In this document: piece by piece, positions 53,516-63,844 of the stretch | Numbering within the stretch: the first letter of the stretch is position 1 | Layout of the letters: each line of letters opens with the position of its first letter | Assembly: GCF_004770055.1 (NCBI RefSeq) | Contig: NZ_RQEP01000010.1 | Span: forward strand, 310,001 to 374,000 | Direction: 5' to 3' | Length of the DNA stretch: 64,000 bases | Source: Leptospira semungkisensis | Lineage (GTDB): Bacteria; Spirochaetota; Leptospiria; Leptospirales; Leptospiraceae | The notes under the pieces: model-generated | What the model was told of the DNA's origin: nothing | The model's database searches: none | The model's input: only the letters and a program-made list of their open reading frames with translations | Program-made: the position numbers and the translations under genes

Positions 53516-55297
53516 TCAGTTCTTATTAGTCCGATTTCTCCATAAGGATAATTTTTTGATTCCCTCTGTCAATTTCGTTTTTAGGGGCGAAATCGGGAGA
53601 AGGATGCGAGAGAAGAACGCCCCCACTGGAGAAAAAAACTTAGCCAGGGTCTGAAAGAAATTTACCACCGCCGGAGGGAATCGCATGTCCGTGCGCTTTA
53701 ACATAACGACGGAACTCACCGCAGCGATCGCAATATTCCCCAACCATGGACCGAGCCATACCGGAACCTTGGAACTATCCGAAACATTGGACCCGAAGGT
53801 GAAAAGCGCCCAATAAAGAATGATCAAAACCACCGCCATGGTAAAGCTCATGCCCTTTCCGGATCTCTTTACGACCAGTCCCAGTGGTAAGGAGACTAAA
53901 GAAAAAATAATACAAGAAACTGGAATGGCAAATCGCCTTTGAATCTCCACATTGAACTGAGAGAGTCTTTTTTTCGCCTCGTTCAATAGAGTAGATAGCT
54001 GCATAACGACAGTGACTCTTTGAGTCTTCTCCGCGTCGGAAAGCTTAGGATCTGCGAGGGCAATTGCCAGATCCAATTGCAATTTTACTAATCTTTGTTT
54101 GAGATTCCCTTCTCCTTCTGTGGAGACCCCCATCTCTTTTAGGATTTCCAGACCTGGAATTTCCTCTAACTTTCCTTTTTCAATATTGTCCCGGATCTGG
54201 ATAAGCGCAGGTAGAGTGAAGGAAGCTGGATCCACATCGATCTCTAAACTCTTCTTGTGATCTGATTTGGGAATATTATAGTCCATCTCCCCTTTTCTCA
54301 GGTCTCCGATCGAGAACTCGTGCTTTACTCGATCCCATTCCAGGATCCATGCGTCCTTTAATCGGATGGACTTTTCATAGTCTCCGCTCGAGGTCACTTT
54401 TTCGACTAACGTTCCCTTTCGAGCAGAAATGATCTGAGTGATATAAGATTCACCCAATTGGATCTGGCGATTCGCTCCTCCAATGGAAAGCATAAGAGGA
54501 TCCTGGTTTTGGGGAATAAAAACTGACCACTCTCGGATCTGGACTCCGGAAAGTTCTCCGGTCTTCGCGTTCACACCCTCGGTGTACATCGCAATTGCCT
54601 TCTCCGAGCCTGCGTTCTGCACCTTGTCTCCAGCAAATTGTCCAGGAGTTAATGCGAGAAGAGGGTTATACGCCACGATCCATTTATTGAACTCGGTCAT
54701 CTTTCTGGTATTGATAGGTGAAAGATAAAAGCAGAGATAACAGACGACTCCTGCTAAGAAGATTCCGAAAGAAATAAAAACCACATAGATACGAGAGAAT
54801 CCAATTCCAGCCGAACGAATGGCTGTAATCTCCGAATCCCCAGACAATCGACCTGCTGCCATAAGACCACTCATCAAGCAAGCCATCGGCATCGTGGTAG
54901 GAAGAATATTCCCCAGTAAATAACCGAAATAATCGATGAGTCGGAACGGATCCACGCCCTTTCCCACAAAAAGCCCCACCATCTTCTGCAATGCGATCGC
55001 CATATACACTGTAGTAAAGAATAGAAGAGCAACGATGAATGGAGGAACGATCTCGGAGAGAATATAACGATCCAATATGGGAATGATTCTCCAAAAACGT
55101 TCTCTGTCCGTATGAACATAGAAACCTGGAGGAAGGTCCTCCACACTATGAACTCGTACGGAACGTAGATCTTTTCCTACTTCTACCTTTCCTTCGGCTT
55201 CTAAACCGAAGCCTGTGGTGTCCGCTTTATGGACTGTGGCGGAAGTTTTCTTACGAGGAGAAGAACTTCCTCCCGAGCGGGAGGAGACTTTTTTCAC
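53516..55297 (-). CDS. LptF/LptG-family permease
   Basis: 593 residues from a GTG at 55297 that follows the miaB stop with no gap; GAGGTGG upstream serves as binding site. A polar extension of about 85 residues precedes the family start (IPILDRYILSEIVPPFIVALLFFTTVYMA). Conserved LptF/G text follows: LPTTMPMACLMSGLMAAGRLSGDSEITAIRSAG. A periplasmic jellyroll-like part is next, then the three C-terminal helices with RFAIPVSCIIFSLVSLPLGL. It works with LptB/C in moving LPS from the inner membrane. Longer than E. coli LptF (about 366), owing to the N-terminal extension and an insert near 330-420. Confidence 0.87.
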   Translation of the reverse strand: MKKVSSRSGGSSSPRKKTSATVHKADTTGFGLEAEGKVEVGKDLRSVRVHSVEDLPPGFYVHTDRERFWRIIPILDRYILSEIVPPFIVALLFFTTVYMAIALQKMVGLFVGKGVDPFRLIDYFGYLLGNILPTTMPMACLMSGLMAAGRLSGDSEITAIRSAGIGFSRIYVVFISFGIFLAGVVCYLCFYLSPINTRKMTEFNKWIVAYNPLLALTPGQFAGDKVQNAGSEKAIAMYTEGVNAKTGELSGVQIREWSVFIPQNQDPLMLSIGGANRQIQLGESYITQIISARKGTLVEKVTSSGDYEKSIRLKDAWILEWDRVKHEFSIGDLRKGEMDYNIPKSDHKKSLEIDVDPASFTLPALIQIRDNIEKGKLEEIPGLEILKEMGVSTEGEGNLKQRLVKLQLDLAIALADPKLSDAEKTQRVTVVMQLSTLLNEAKKRLSQFNVEIQRRFAIPVSCIIFSLVSLPLGLVVKRSGKGMSFTMAVVLIILYWALFTFGSNVSDSSKVPVWLGPWLGNIAIAAVSSVVMLKRTDMRFPPAVVNFFQTLAKFFSPVGAFFSRILLPISPLKTKLTEGIKKLSLWRNRTNKN

Positions 55298-56644
55298 TCA
55301 GACCACCTCTCCTTTCAGAGTGGCGCTGGTAGCTGATTTGATTTTCACAGAGAGAGTGGTCCCGATCAAGGACTCTATATTTTTACCTTCGGGAATAGGA
55401 AAGACTGTCATTCTACCGCAGGTAGTACGACCGCTAGCTTCCTTAGATGATTTCTTAGAAATATTCTCGACCAATATGGAGAAGGTTTTTCCAATCCTGG
55501 ATTGATTCTGTTCCAAAGAGATTGCAGTTTGCAAATCCACTAAGCGAGTGAGCCTTTCTCCTTTCACTTCTTCAGGAACATCGTCCGGATATCTTTTCTG
55601 AGCGATTGTACCTTCTCTCTCGGAATACTTGAACATGAATGCCATATCAAAGCCTACTTTGCGGACCATGTCCAAAGTATCTTCGAACTCTTCTTCTGTT
55701 TCTCCCGGAAATCCTACGATAATATCGGTGGTCAGTCCCACGTTAGGCACGATCGTCTTAATTCTTTGGACTACTTCCAAGAATTCTTCCTTGGAATAGT
55801 TTCTCTTCATGTCCGCGAGCACCTTTGTGTTTCCAGACTGAAGAGGAAGATGGATATTCGGACAGAATCTAGGATTCTCCGCCATCAATTCCAAGAGATG
55901 CAATGGAAAATCTTTCGGATGCGGAGAAGTGAAACGGATCCTTTCGATCTCTGTTTCTTCTAGAAGCATACGAACTAGTCCAGCGAAGTCTGTTCCTTCC
56001 GCTTGGTAAGAATTCACATTCTGTCCAAGAAGCGTGAGTTGCTTGATCCCTTGTGCGACCAGATCTTGGGTCTCTCTCACGATGGATTGAGGATCTCTGC
56101 TTCTTTCCCTTCCTCTCGTATAAGGAACCACGCAGAAGGTGCAGAAATTATTGCAACCTCTCATGATGGTCACGAATGCTTGGATCCCGTTAATGACCCT
56201 AGGTTCGATCTCGTCGTACGTTTCTATCTTAGAAAGACGGGTCAAGGAAACAGGCTGCTTGCCAGTGCGGATCTTTTGTATGAGTTCAGGAAGGGTCCTA
56301 TAATTATCCGGACCAACCACCAGGTCCAAAGGAAGTTCTTGGTGAAACAAGTCGTCTCCCAAGTTTTGGGCCATGCAACCTAGAACGCCTATGACCAGAT
56401 CCGGATTTCTTTTTTTAAGATAACCAAGGCTTTGGAGGCGCCCATAGATCTTAGCGTGAGCATTCTCACGGATCGCGCAGGTATTTAAAAAGATAACATC
56501 CGAATTTTCAGGATCGGTAACCGTCTCAAACTGAGCGCCTTGCATTAAACTGGACACGATCCCGGAATCGTATTCATTCATCTGGCAGCCATAAGTCTCT
56601 ATATAGACCCTTCCTGCTTTTTTCTCTACTTCAAGCACGCTCAT
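55298..56644 (-). CDS. miaB: tRNA-2-methylthio-N6-dimethylallyladenosine synthase
   Basis: 448 residues. The N-terminal methylthiotransferase domain has three cluster Cys ([37 protein letters not shown]). The radical-SAM Cys-x3-Cys-x2-Cys lies in [20 protein letters not shown], and a TRAM domain forms the C terminus ([16 protein letters not shown]). MiaB adds a methylthio group to i6A37 in tRNAs. MtaB and RimO relatives differ in these motifs; RGRERSR is that of MiaB. Directly followed by the LptF/G-type gene. Confidence 0.95.
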   Translation of the reverse strand: MSVLEVEKKAGRVYIETYGCQMNEYDSGIVSSLMQGAQFETVTDPENSDVIFLNTCAIRENAHAKIYGRLQSLGYLKKRNPDLVIGVLGCMAQNLGDDLFHQELPLDLVVGPDNYRTLPELIQKIRTGKQPVSLTRLSKIETYDEIEPRVINGIQAFVTIMRGCNNFCTFCVVPYTRGRERSRDPQSIVRETQDLVAQGIKQLTLLGQNVNSYQAEGTDFAGLVRMLLEETEIERIRFTSPHPKDFPLHLLELMAENPRFCPNIHLPLQSGNTKVLADMKRNYSKEEFLEVVQRIKTIVPNVGLTTDIIVGFPGETEEEFEDTLDMVRKVGFDMAFMFKYSEREGTIAQKRYPDDVPEEVKGERLTRLVDLQTAISLEQNQSRIGKTFSILVENISKKSSKEASGRTTCGRMTVFPIPEGKNIESLIGTTLSVKIKSATSATLKGEVV

Positions 56645-56754
56645 AAGACGAGTTTTCGGCGGGGAAAGACCCTGTCAACCCGCTCGAAAGCCTAAAAAAA
56701 CGTTTCCTTCTCCGCAAGCTTAGGGAGATAATCGGAATTTCTCGCTTGGAAACG

Positions 56755-57387
56755 ATGAATCGATCAGCTACAGGAATCAGCCGTAAGACGGATTATTACG
56801 GAGTCTTAGGATTGCCTAGAGACGCTTCCTTTGAATCCGTAGAAGAAGCTTTCAAGCTCTATATTGAAAGAGTAAAAGAGCATTCTTGGGTTCCGTGGAA
56901 GGATTCTGAATTGAGAGAAGGAGCCGAGGCCTATTACCATCTTTCTGATCCTGTCAGGCGCAAACGTTACGACGCATCCCTGGACTATGAGTTGGTGCTC
57001 CCTGATCCAGAAGGAGTTCCTGCAGAATTCGAACAGTACTTCGAAATCCAAAAGATCTCTACCCCTAAAGAATACGAAAGACTGTACAAACAATTCTTAA
57101 TGTTAAAGCATGAGAGAGAAGATAAGCTTTGGACCTTTAGAGCCACTATCTACTTCATACTCACCTGCTTTTCCATCCTTGTGATCTCTTCCTTAGTTTT
57201 TGTAGTCTTGCAGAAAAACAGTTGGCTCCCCGCATCCATAGACCTTTTCTATCGTAGATGGGGACTCTTAGTCTCCGCAGGCTTCATGGGAACGGGCTAT
57301 CTTCTATTTAGGATCTCCTATTTAGAAAGAACCCTTCGCATAAGAGAGAAAAAAAGAGAAACCGAACTGAATGAAGAAGATCCCTAA
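56755..57387 (+). CDS. J-domain membrane protein
   Basis: 210 residues from the ATG at 56755; a TTG at 56746 is in frame. A J-domain-like start (KTDYYGVLGLPRDASFESVE, EAYYHLSDPVRRKRYDASLD) keeps the usual helices, but the HPD motif is replaced by text around EHSWVPWKD, so stimulation of DnaK is doubtful. Two transmembrane helices follow at about 130-153 and 170-190, with a charged cytoplasmic tail. Overlaps the next gene by 17 nt. Role unknown. Confidence 0.72.
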   Translation: MNRSATGISRKTDYYGVLGLPRDASFESVEEAFKLYIERVKEHSWVPWKDSELREGAEAYYHLSDPVRRKRYDASLDYELVLPDPEGVPAEFEQYFEIQKISTPKEYERLYKQFLMLKHEREDKLWTFRATIYFILTCFSILVISSLVFVVLQKNSWLPASIDLFYRRWGLLVSAGFMGTGYLLFRISYLERTLRIREKKRETELNEEDP

Positions 57388-58012
57388 ATCAGATCCCAAG
57401 GCGCTTACAGAAGACGAGATAGAATATTACTATTCTCTTTTGCAAGAAGAAGTCACCGAATACAATTGCGGAAGCCTTTGTGCTCCTTCTAACGGAGGGA
57501 TTCCTGTCTGCTGTCAAGCGGACAATGCATTGCCTGCTCTATACAAATCCGAATACGAAATGCTTTCGAAGAGAACCGATCTTTGGAAGGCATATATTCC
57601 CATGACAAGAGAGGAGAAGAAAGATTTCGCAGAATACGATCACAGAAAGATTACGTTTTGCGAATGTAAGGGAGTCGCACATTGCGAACGGGAAAATCGC
57701 TCTATTAGTTGCAGGACTTTTCCTCTGGAACCGTATTTGGATACGAGAGGAGTTTTAGTAGGATTAGTGTTCATGCATGAATTCATCAAAAAATGTCCTC
57801 TTACTGCTCTTTCGCAAGACATACGCCAAGAATTCATAGACAATCATTTTCTATTTTGGGAAAAACTACTGTTCCGAGTAGAATCAGAGTACGAAGTTTA
57901 TACAGACTCTAGCAAGGCGTATAGAAGAAGACGCAAACGCACAGGTGTTGATTTTCCGATTCTATATCCGAGCCACTTGAAAGGAAAAGAGTATTTAGAA
58001 AAATACGTTTGA
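57371..58012 (+). CDS. Cys-cluster protein (YkgJ-like)
   Basis: 213 residues, no export signal. The Cys pattern is that of YkgJ/UPF0153-type proteins that bind zinc or an Fe-S cluster: NCGSLCAPSNGGIPVCC near residue 35, and TFCECKGVAHCERENRSISC with RTFPLEPYLD near 105. The usual Cys-x2-RP-x2-C-x2-YP is CRTFPLEPY here. A His-containing helical C-terminal half has a basic RRRRKRTG stretch. Starts inside the end of the J-domain gene, so the two are linked. Molecular role unknown. Confidence 0.72.
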   Translation: MKKIPKSDPKALTEDEIEYYYSLLQEEVTEYNCGSLCAPSNGGIPVCCQADNALPALYKSEYEMLSKRTDLWKAYIPMTREEKKDFAEYDHRKITFCECKGVAHCERENRSISCRTFPLEPYLDTRGVLVGLVFMHEFIKKCPLTALSQDIRQEFIDNHFLFWEKLLFRVESEYEVYTDSSKAYRRRRKRTGVDFPILYPSHLKGKEYLEKYV

Positions 58013-58073
58013 TAAGCGAATAGAATCGGGACTAGGACAAGCCGACTATCTACAAAACGTAATAAACTTAATT

Positions 58074-58092
58074 TTCGAGTCTAATACTCGAA
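58074..58092. terminator. stem-loop TTCGAGT-CTAAT-ACTCGAA
   Basis: A perfect 7-bp stem with 5-nt loop between convergent genes; the loop holds the stop codon of the minus-strand lipoprotein gene. Candidate shared terminator; no clear T-run. Confidence 0.45.
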
Positions 58093-58713
58093 GAAAAACC
58101 GATACGTATAAAATTCCAGATCCAGTATCTGCACTTCTAAAGTGTTTCTTCCTTCTCTAAAACAAGAATTTTTAAATGTCGCCAGAATATTTCTGGATTC
58201 TTCTTCATACGCGCTTTGATCCTTACTCACCAACGGAGAAGAGCTTTTGGAATGTTCTTGTTTGTATTTGGAGACTCTGTCCTTATCTCCTCCGAATTGG
58301 GTCGGAAACACATAGTATGTATAAGGATATTCTAATTTATCGTTCGCATCGCATTGTTCCAGGCGAACTCCGATCTCTCCTACCTTGTCGATAGGCCTTT
58401 CCAAATAGTTGGATCGGATCTGGATGAGAAATACTCTCTTATCTCCCGGCTTCCAACCCAAGGCAGGATCGAGGATACTCTTCTTCTCTTTTCCGGGAAT
58501 GCTATTATTGTTGGGATCTTCTAAGACCTGCTTCAGTCTTTCTCCACGGATCTCCCATGCCTTTACTTCGAAAGCGGCATGTCTAAGTTCAAATGGTTCG
58601 GGTGTGCCTTGTTTTTTATCCCAAGAGGAAACCCCAGTGCGGACAAACGCTTGGTTCGGCCCGAATCTACAGGACAGAAGAAAGAGTAGAAGGACTAAAA
58701 TAGATCTGATCAG
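58081..58713 (-). CDS. hypothetical lipoprotein with probable CTG start
   Basis: 210 residues if it starts at the CTG at 58713. That codon overlaps the stop of the HEAT gene as CTGA (58713-58710), has AAAGG 7 nt upstream, and gives a clean signal peptide, [15 protein letters not shown], with lipobox LLSC. The only ordinary start in frame is an ATG at 58818, which would put 35 charged residues before the signal and overlap the upstream gene by 109 nt. The mature part is beta-rich (KRVFLIQIRSNYLERPIDKV; PYTYYVFPTQFGGDKD). No family recognised. Confidence 0.7.
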   Translation of the reverse strand: MIRSILVLLLFLLSCRFGPNQAFVRTGVSSWDKKQGTPEPFELRHAAFEVKAWEIRGERLKQVLEDPNNNSIPGKEKKSILDPALGWKPGDKRVFLIQIRSNYLERPIDKVGEIGVRLEQCDANDKLEYPYTYYVFPTQFGGDKDRVSKYKQEHSKSSSPLVSKDQSAYEEESRNILATFKNSCFREGRNTLEVQILDLEFYTYRFFFEY

Positions 58714-60050
58714 TGCGCAACCTTTATCAGAAGGATCTCTCTCATCGCCTTCTCCATTTCTAACTTCACTTCTATCGTTTTTTCGAATACATACGCATCG
58801 AATAAAGATGGCAGACATTCAGGATCTCCGATCACTCTCACTGTATCAACAGCCTGTAAACGAAGAGCCAAATTCTCCTTCTTATTATTGCTAGCATAAG
58901 AGATCAGTGCCGGCACGGAAGTCTTGTCCTTTAGTTCGCCAAGGGCTCTCAATACGGAAAGCTTGACTTCGTTTACTTTTTCTTTCTCGAAGATTCGTTT
59001 GAGCTCACTTGTTCCAGGATTAAAACCTAATTTTCCCATGGCCTCCGCAGATCTAGAACGAAGTCCTGGATCCTTGTCTCCATCCAGAACAGTGAGAAGT
59101 CCTTGGCCTCCCCCGTGCGCTCCTAATTCCAAGAGAAGATCGATAAGTCTCGCTTTTAGACCAGGAACAGTCTCCTTTGCCAATTGCTCAGAAACTGCCT
59201 TGGCACCTTGCTTATCTCCAAGAGAGAAAAGAGCCTCTGTGCTTATCTTTCTTAGATCCGGATTCGATTCAGTAATTCCCTTATAGAATAAGCTAATGTA
59301 TTGCCTGCTCTTTCTATTCTTTAAGATCTCCATTCCGTGGATCCGAACATCTTCATCAGGATCGGAGGTAGCCATCTTCTGGATCTGGCCACGATTATCA
59401 GGAATATTATTTTTATTTAATACAAGAAAAAATTTTCTACGGAGTGCCGGACTATCGTCCGCAGAGAATTTGTTGATCAGGTTCTGGACTCTCTCGTCCT
59501 TGATCCAGATAGAAGCCTCTAAAAAATATTCTCTGTATACAGGATTGGTAGAAATTGCCAGATCCAAAACATGGGGCATCGCTCTGTCATCTTTAATTGC
59601 CTGCACGTATCTATATGCGAATTGCCTGACTTCAAAATCAGTATGAGTGAGACCCGCTATGACTGCATAAATAAGTCTCTTTTCCTTTCTCTTGTCCGCA
59701 AGCTCTAAGACCCTTCTTTGTATCTCTACATTCTTCGTATTTTTAAATGTAGAATCCAATTCCTGAGCCCAGGTAGGAGCCAAAGAGTCCAGATCTTCCA
59801 ATTCAGAGTATAAGGATAAGATCGCGAAGATACTATCTTCTCTTGCTTCAAGATCGGAAGCAATCTTAGGAAGTTCTTTTACAAGATCCAATCGGCTCTT
59901 GGATCTGATCTCAGAGATGCTTCTCGCTTGGGAACGACCTTTAGAAAGAACTGCTTCCTTAAAAACGTCTTTCTGCTCTTCTGCAAAAACGCTTTGGCAG
60001 AAAATAGAAACAACGAATAAGAGAATGCAAAAGAATAGGTTTCTTTTCAG
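58710..60050 (-). CDS. exported HEAT-repeat protein with probable CTG start
   Basis: 446 residues from the CTG at 60050, which overlaps the stop of the TPR gene as CTGA. Translation from there gives a signal peptide, [23 protein letters not shown], then [17 protein letters not shown]. No ATG, GTG or TTG occurs in this frame between the upstream stop and a TTG at 59891, which would delete the signal and 53 residues. The body is HEAT/PBS repeats ([46 protein letters not shown]), a scaffold probably in the periplasm. Overlaps the lipoprotein gene by 4 nt. Confidence 0.8.
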   Translation of the reverse strand: MKRNLFFCILLFVVSIFCQSVFAEEQKDVFKEAVLSKGRSQARSISEIRSKSRLDLVKELPKIASDLEAREDSIFAILSLYSELEDLDSLAPTWAQELDSTFKNTKNVEIQRRVLELADKRKEKRLIYAVIAGLTHTDFEVRQFAYRYVQAIKDDRAMPHVLDLAISTNPVYREYFLEASIWIKDERVQNLINKFSADDSPALRRKFFLVLNKNNIPDNRGQIQKMATSDPDEDVRIHGMEILKNRKSRQYISLFYKGITESNPDLRKISTEALFSLGDKQGAKAVSEQLAKETVPGLKARLIDLLLELGAHGGGQGLLTVLDGDKDPGLRSRSAEAMGKLGFNPGTSELKRIFEKEKVNEVKLSVLRALGELKDKTSVPALISYASNNKKENLALRLQAVDTVRVIGDPECLPSLFDAYVFEKTIEVKLEMEKAMREILLIKVAH

Positions 60051-62116
60051 AAAAGACCGTCCCTCTTGGAGGAATCCTCCAGTGCAGCGGAAGCAGCACG
60101 TTTATTATCGTAAGCTTCCGTATTTGAGGGATCTAAGTCTATTGCATTTTGGAAGGATCGGACTGCCTTTTTGAACTCTCCATTCTTATAAAAGGCCACT
60201 CCCAGATAATTGTAGGCGGTAGAGGCAGTCTTAGGTTTTACTTCCGATCGAACGATAGCAGTCAATTCCTCGATTGCCTTCTCTCTATCTAAGACTGAAT
60301 TCGAATCCAATAGGATCTTGGAGAGTACCAATCTCCCTTCATAGTCTTCTGGATCCATGTGAGCAGAACGATACGCTTCATCCTTAGCTCTGTTCTTTAG
60401 ATCCGGGTCCTTGGATTTATTATATAGAAGAGCTAACTTCTTATGAGCCTGCTTGATCTCTCCCGAGTTACGGGATTGGTTCAATACTTGAAGAAGTATC
60501 TTCTCCGCGCTTGAAGATTCACCGCTTCCCATATATGCTTCTGCAAGCTTGAGAGCGACCTTATAGTAATCGTTCTTTTGTTTAAATAGAATCGTATATT
60601 CTTCGATGGCTTCTCTGTAGAATTTATTCTCCAGATAATAATCTCCCAAAGCTTCCTTAGATTTGAGATCATTCGGATCCAAATACGATGCCTTGCGGAA
60701 ATTCTCGATCGCTTGTGTTCCATTGCCTGTATGCTTATACACCAAGCCTATATTATAATATGCCTTTGCATTCTTTGGATTTAGATCCAAGACTCGATTC
60801 AGATATGTGATAGCTTCTCCATATCTTTCCATCTGGTCCAGGACCACACCTAGATTCAATAATGCCGTCTCAGTAAAACTGTCTCCAGGAGTGGAGTCCA
60901 CAATCCTTCTATAGGTTTCTTCCGCAGCGAGAAGATCACCTCGATTATAATAGGTTTCCGCAAGCTGAAAGAGAAGATCCAAATTATTCGGATTGTATTT
61001 TAAACCTTTCTGAAGAGCATCAATGGACTGCTCTCCTTGGTTGAGCTGCTCGAAACCTTCTGCAATGGACCTGAATAATTCCGGATCGTTCGCACCTGTT
61101 TGTTTTGCAAGCTCCAGGTATTTTAAGGATTCTTCAATCTTACCGTTCTTCTTCAAAACGATAGAAAGATTGTAAAGAGCCTTTGCGTCATTCGGAGAAA
61201 GCACTGCCGCTTCTCTGAAATAATGTTCAGAGGCAACGTAATCCCCTCGATTGTAGGCTATATTCCCCAAATAAGAATTAGAAAGAGCCGCGAGCTTTCC
61301 TCCACGAGCACGAAGAACGACTAACTTGAACTGCTCTTCTGCCTGAGGGATCTCTCCTTTCTTAAAATAACTTACAGCAAGATTGTATGTGAGATATGGA
61401 TCGTCAGGTGCAGAAGTCAATCCTTGCTTGTATGCATCGATCGCAGCGTCAGGATCATTGATCTCATTAAAAAGATTTCCTACCATCAGAGAAATCTTTG
61501 GATCGTCGGGAGCTATCTCTTTTGCCTTCATCGCAGTGCTTCGAGCGTCGGAGAATTGATTATTATGTTTATAAGCTAAAGTTAAATTATAATAAGCGTA
61601 TACGTTTTTGGGATCTCTAAGAATGGCCTTCTGCAAAGCGTCTATCGCTTGGGGAAATCTACCTGACTGATCGTAGATGACTCCCAGAACCGTAAGGGCT
61701 AGTGACTTTTCCTGGTCTGTGGCGGGTCCGGTTAGAAATTCGGAACAATAATCGAATGCCTGCTTTGTATAATTCTCCTTAAACAAATTCACGCATTTGG
61801 TAAGAAGAGGATTGTTCGTGCCGTTCGGAAGATAATGCCTTTCTAATTCGCGACTGATATCGCCTTTAGGCATAAGAGGAACCTTTCCTCCGGAATATTC
61901 CCCCGAGAAATCAGGACTCTTACTCTTGTTGTAAAAATACCAGATGCCGAAGCCTAAAAGTAGAAGAAGAACCGTAATGACGATTCCCCAGACAAGGGCC
62001 AGCGGATTATAATTTCTTTTAGAGCGAAACTCTTCCGGTTCGTCTCCGTGATAATAAGAAGGTTTAGGTTCTTCCGTCTCCAGGAAGATTCGGTTCTTGC
62101 GGATCGGGTTTTCCAT
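60047..62116 (-). CDS. membrane-anchored multi-TPR protein
   Basis: 689 residues. A cytoplasmic polar start (1-42), one transmembrane helix at about 43-62 ([20 protein letters not shown]), then roughly fifteen TPR units outside the inner membrane. Examples are [40 protein letters not shown] and [20 protein letters not shown]. It ends in [20 protein letters not shown] and a short basic tail. The ATG lies 53 nt inside the nusB gene. Followed by a HEAT protein and a lipoprotein through overlaps, suggesting an envelope assembly of repeat scaffolds. Confidence 0.85.
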   Translation of the reverse strand: MENPIRKNRIFLETEEPKPSYYHGDEPEEFRSKRNYNPLALVWGIVITVLLLLLGFGIWYFYNKSKSPDFSGEYSGGKVPLMPKGDISRELERHYLPNGTNNPLLTKCVNLFKENYTKQAFDYCSEFLTGPATDQEKSLALTVLGVIYDQSGRFPQAIDALQKAILRDPKNVYAYYNLTLAYKHNNQFSDARSTAMKAKEIAPDDPKISLMVGNLFNEINDPDAAIDAYKQGLTSAPDDPYLTYNLAVSYFKKGEIPQAEEQFKLVVLRARGGKLAALSNSYLGNIAYNRGDYVASEHYFREAAVLSPNDAKALYNLSIVLKKNGKIEESLKYLELAKQTGANDPELFRSIAEGFEQLNQGEQSIDALQKGLKYNPNNLDLLFQLAETYYNRGDLLAAEETYRRIVDSTPGDSFTETALLNLGVVLDQMERYGEAITYLNRVLDLNPKNAKAYYNIGLVYKHTGNGTQAIENFRKASYLDPNDLKSKEALGDYYLENKFYREAIEEYTILFKQKNDYYKVALKLAEAYMGSGESSSAEKILLQVLNQSRNSGEIKQAHKKLALLYNKSKDPDLKNRAKDEAYRSAHMDPEDYEGRLVLSKILLDSNSVLDREKAIEELTAIVRSEVKPKTASTAYNYLGVAFYKNGEFKKAVRSFQNAIDLDPSNTEAYDNKRAASAALEDSSKRDGLF

Positions 62117-62531
62117 GTCGGTTCGTCTCGTACTGAAGCACTGAATCTAGAACCCCGTTTATGAACGGAACCGAATTCTCACTTTCGAACTCCTTGGTCA
62201 ACTCGACTGCCTCGTCGATCGTGACCCTGGGAGGAATTTCCTTAGAGTGCAATAACCCGTAGATGGACAAACGAAGAATGCATTTGTTCACCGGGGATAT
62301 CCGGGAGAAATCCCAGTTCCTCGAGTACTTCTTGATAAGAGTATCGATTGTCTCCGCGTTTTTCACAACCCCATTTATAATGGAAATGGCGAAATCCCTT
62401 TCCTCAGTTTCGATTTTTTTGTCGTACCAACGGAACTTAAGTACGTCTGAGAGAGCCGGATTCACCAACTCCAACTGATATAATGCCATGAGGGCGATTT
62501 CACGGGACTTCCTTCTGGAAGAAGAAGACAT
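62064..62531 (-). CDS. nusB: transcription antitermination factor NusB
   Basis: 155 residues. [19 protein letters not shown] starts the all-helical fold; [38 protein letters not shown] and [27 protein letters not shown] are family signatures. NusB with S10 (NusE) binds boxA of rRNA leaders. It follows the ribH gene by 3 nt, the common ribH-nusB order. Its C-terminal 17 codons overlap the start of the TPR gene in another frame and look like an extension beyond the usual NusB end. Confidence 0.93.
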   Translation of the reverse strand: MSSSSRRKSREIALMALYQLELVNPALSDVLKFRWYDKKIETEERDFAISIINGVVKNAETIDTLIKKYSRNWDFSRISPVNKCILRLSIYGLLHSKEIPPRVTIDEAVELTKEFESENSVPFINGVLDSVLQYETNRHGKPDPQEPNLPGDGRT

Positions 62532-62534
62532 AGA

Positions 62535-62996
62535 CTAGAGAAGAGTAAGCAAATTCGCCATTTCAACAGCGGTCAAAGCGGATTCGTATCCCTTATTCCC
62601 AGCCTTGGTTCCGGCTCTTTCGATTGCTTGTTCGATTGTGTCCGTGGTCAGAACTCCGAAGATTACGGGAACGGAATATTGCACTCCGATGGAACCCACC
62701 TTTGCAGACTCTCCCGCTACGAAATCAAAATGAGCAGTGGCTCCTCTGATCACAGCACCTAGGCAAATGATAGAATCGAATTTTTTACTGGCTGCTGCCT
62801 TAGATACTACTACTGGAAGTTCGTAGGCTCCGGGAATGCGGACTACAGTGATATCCTTATCTTCCACGCCGGTCGCATAAAGACCGTCTAGGGCGCCTTT
62901 TAATAGGCTTTCTACTATAAATTCATTAAAACGAGAAACGACAATGCAATGCTTTTGTCCCTTTCCGTCCAGCTTGGCTTTCAACTCTTGAGGCAT
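62535..62996 (-). CDS. ribH: 6,7-dimethyl-8-ribityllumazine synthase
   Basis: 153 residues from the ATG at 62996 with AAGGA upstream; longer in-frame starts overlap the divergent lipoprotein gene. [51 protein letters not shown] (with the catalytic His) and [20 protein letters not shown] are all family motifs. It makes the riboflavin precursor from the pyrimidinedione and dihydroxybutanone phosphate and assembles as an icosahedral or pentameric complex. No FMN riboswitch was seen in the short upstream gap. Confidence 0.95.
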   Translation of the reverse strand: MPQELKAKLDGKGQKHCIVVSRFNEFIVESLLKGALDGLYATGVEDKDITVVRIPGAYELPVVVSKAAASKKFDSIICLGAVIRGATAHFDFVAGESAKVGSIGVQYSVPVIFGVLTTDTIEQAIERAGTKAGNKGYESALTAVEMANLLTLL

Positions 62997-63043
62997 CTGT
63001 TTCCTTGTTGCTTCTAATATCGAGAAAACACAAGTTACCCTGA

Positions 63044-63844
63044 GTGGCAACCGTAAAAGAAGCACACCTGCCCAAAATCTGCGTATTCCTTCTGCTATTC
63101 ATGGCGGGAATGAGCGCCACATCCTGCGAAACCCTGCGCTCTTTCTGGAAACCCAAAGATGATTTCGTAAAAACCCTAAATCTTCCGGATTGGGTTTTAG
63201 AATCTTCTATCAAGCTTAGGATCTTCAGTGATTTTCCAAACACAGTCAATCCTGAAGACGCGATGCCGGAGGATGATATAGCCTCCTTTGCCAATCAATC
63301 TAGGGTATTACTCGCAGCTTCTCCCGCCGCCATGAGAGACATATATAAGATGGCAGGCTGTTTAGATGGAAGCGAACTCGTAGGAATTCGAGGGAATAAA
63401 CTCACGGACAGCCAAGAAGACATTTGGTATGGGCTCTGCAAAAGTGGAGCGCAAGATACTATTGTATTCAAAGTATTTGAGATGGGGAATGATGATCTCT
63501 ATCGATTGTACGAAGATGAGCTCACTAAGAATTGGGAAGAATCCAAGAAGAATATGAACTCAAATCCGGACAAAGCAGTTCGACTCGCAACTCGGATCGT
63601 AGAGCATGAACCTTCTCATCCTGGAGCAAGAAGATTACTCGGAAGTCTTTATTTGAAAGCTGGCTATTGTCCGGGAGCAATACGCAATTATCGGATCTAT
63701 TTGAGGATCCTTCCCCGCACTCCAGAGAAAAGTAGAATAGACGATCTGATCCGCAAGAGTTGCAAAGAAAGTTTAATCCCTAAAAAACAAGAGCCAAAAG
63801 AATTCTCAGAAGATCTTCCCACAATAGAAGAAAGCGGGAATTAA
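63044..63844 (+). CDS. TPR-containing lipoprotein
   Basis: 266 residues from a GTG at 63044; a CTG at 63068 would give a shorter signal peptide. Signal [18 protein letters not shown] with lipobox ATSC. The central part is of unknown fold ([20 protein letters not shown]). A TPR-like pair is seen at about 185-235 ([40 protein letters not shown]). It ends in a charged tail. Divergent from ribH, with 47 nt between their starts, so the promoters must overlap. Function unknown. Confidence 0.72.
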   Translation: MATVKEAHLPKICVFLLLFMAGMSATSCETLRSFWKPKDDFVKTLNLPDWVLESSIKLRIFSDFPNTVNPEDAMPEDDIASFANQSRVLLAASPAAMRDIYKMAGCLDGSELVGIRGNKLTDSQEDIWYGLCKSGAQDTIVFKVFEMGNDDLYRLYEDELTKNWEESKKNMNSNPDKAVRLATRIVEHEPSHPGARRLLGSLYLKAGYCPGAIRNYRIYLRILPRTPEKSRIDDLIRKSCKESLIPKKQEPKEFSEDLPTIEESGN

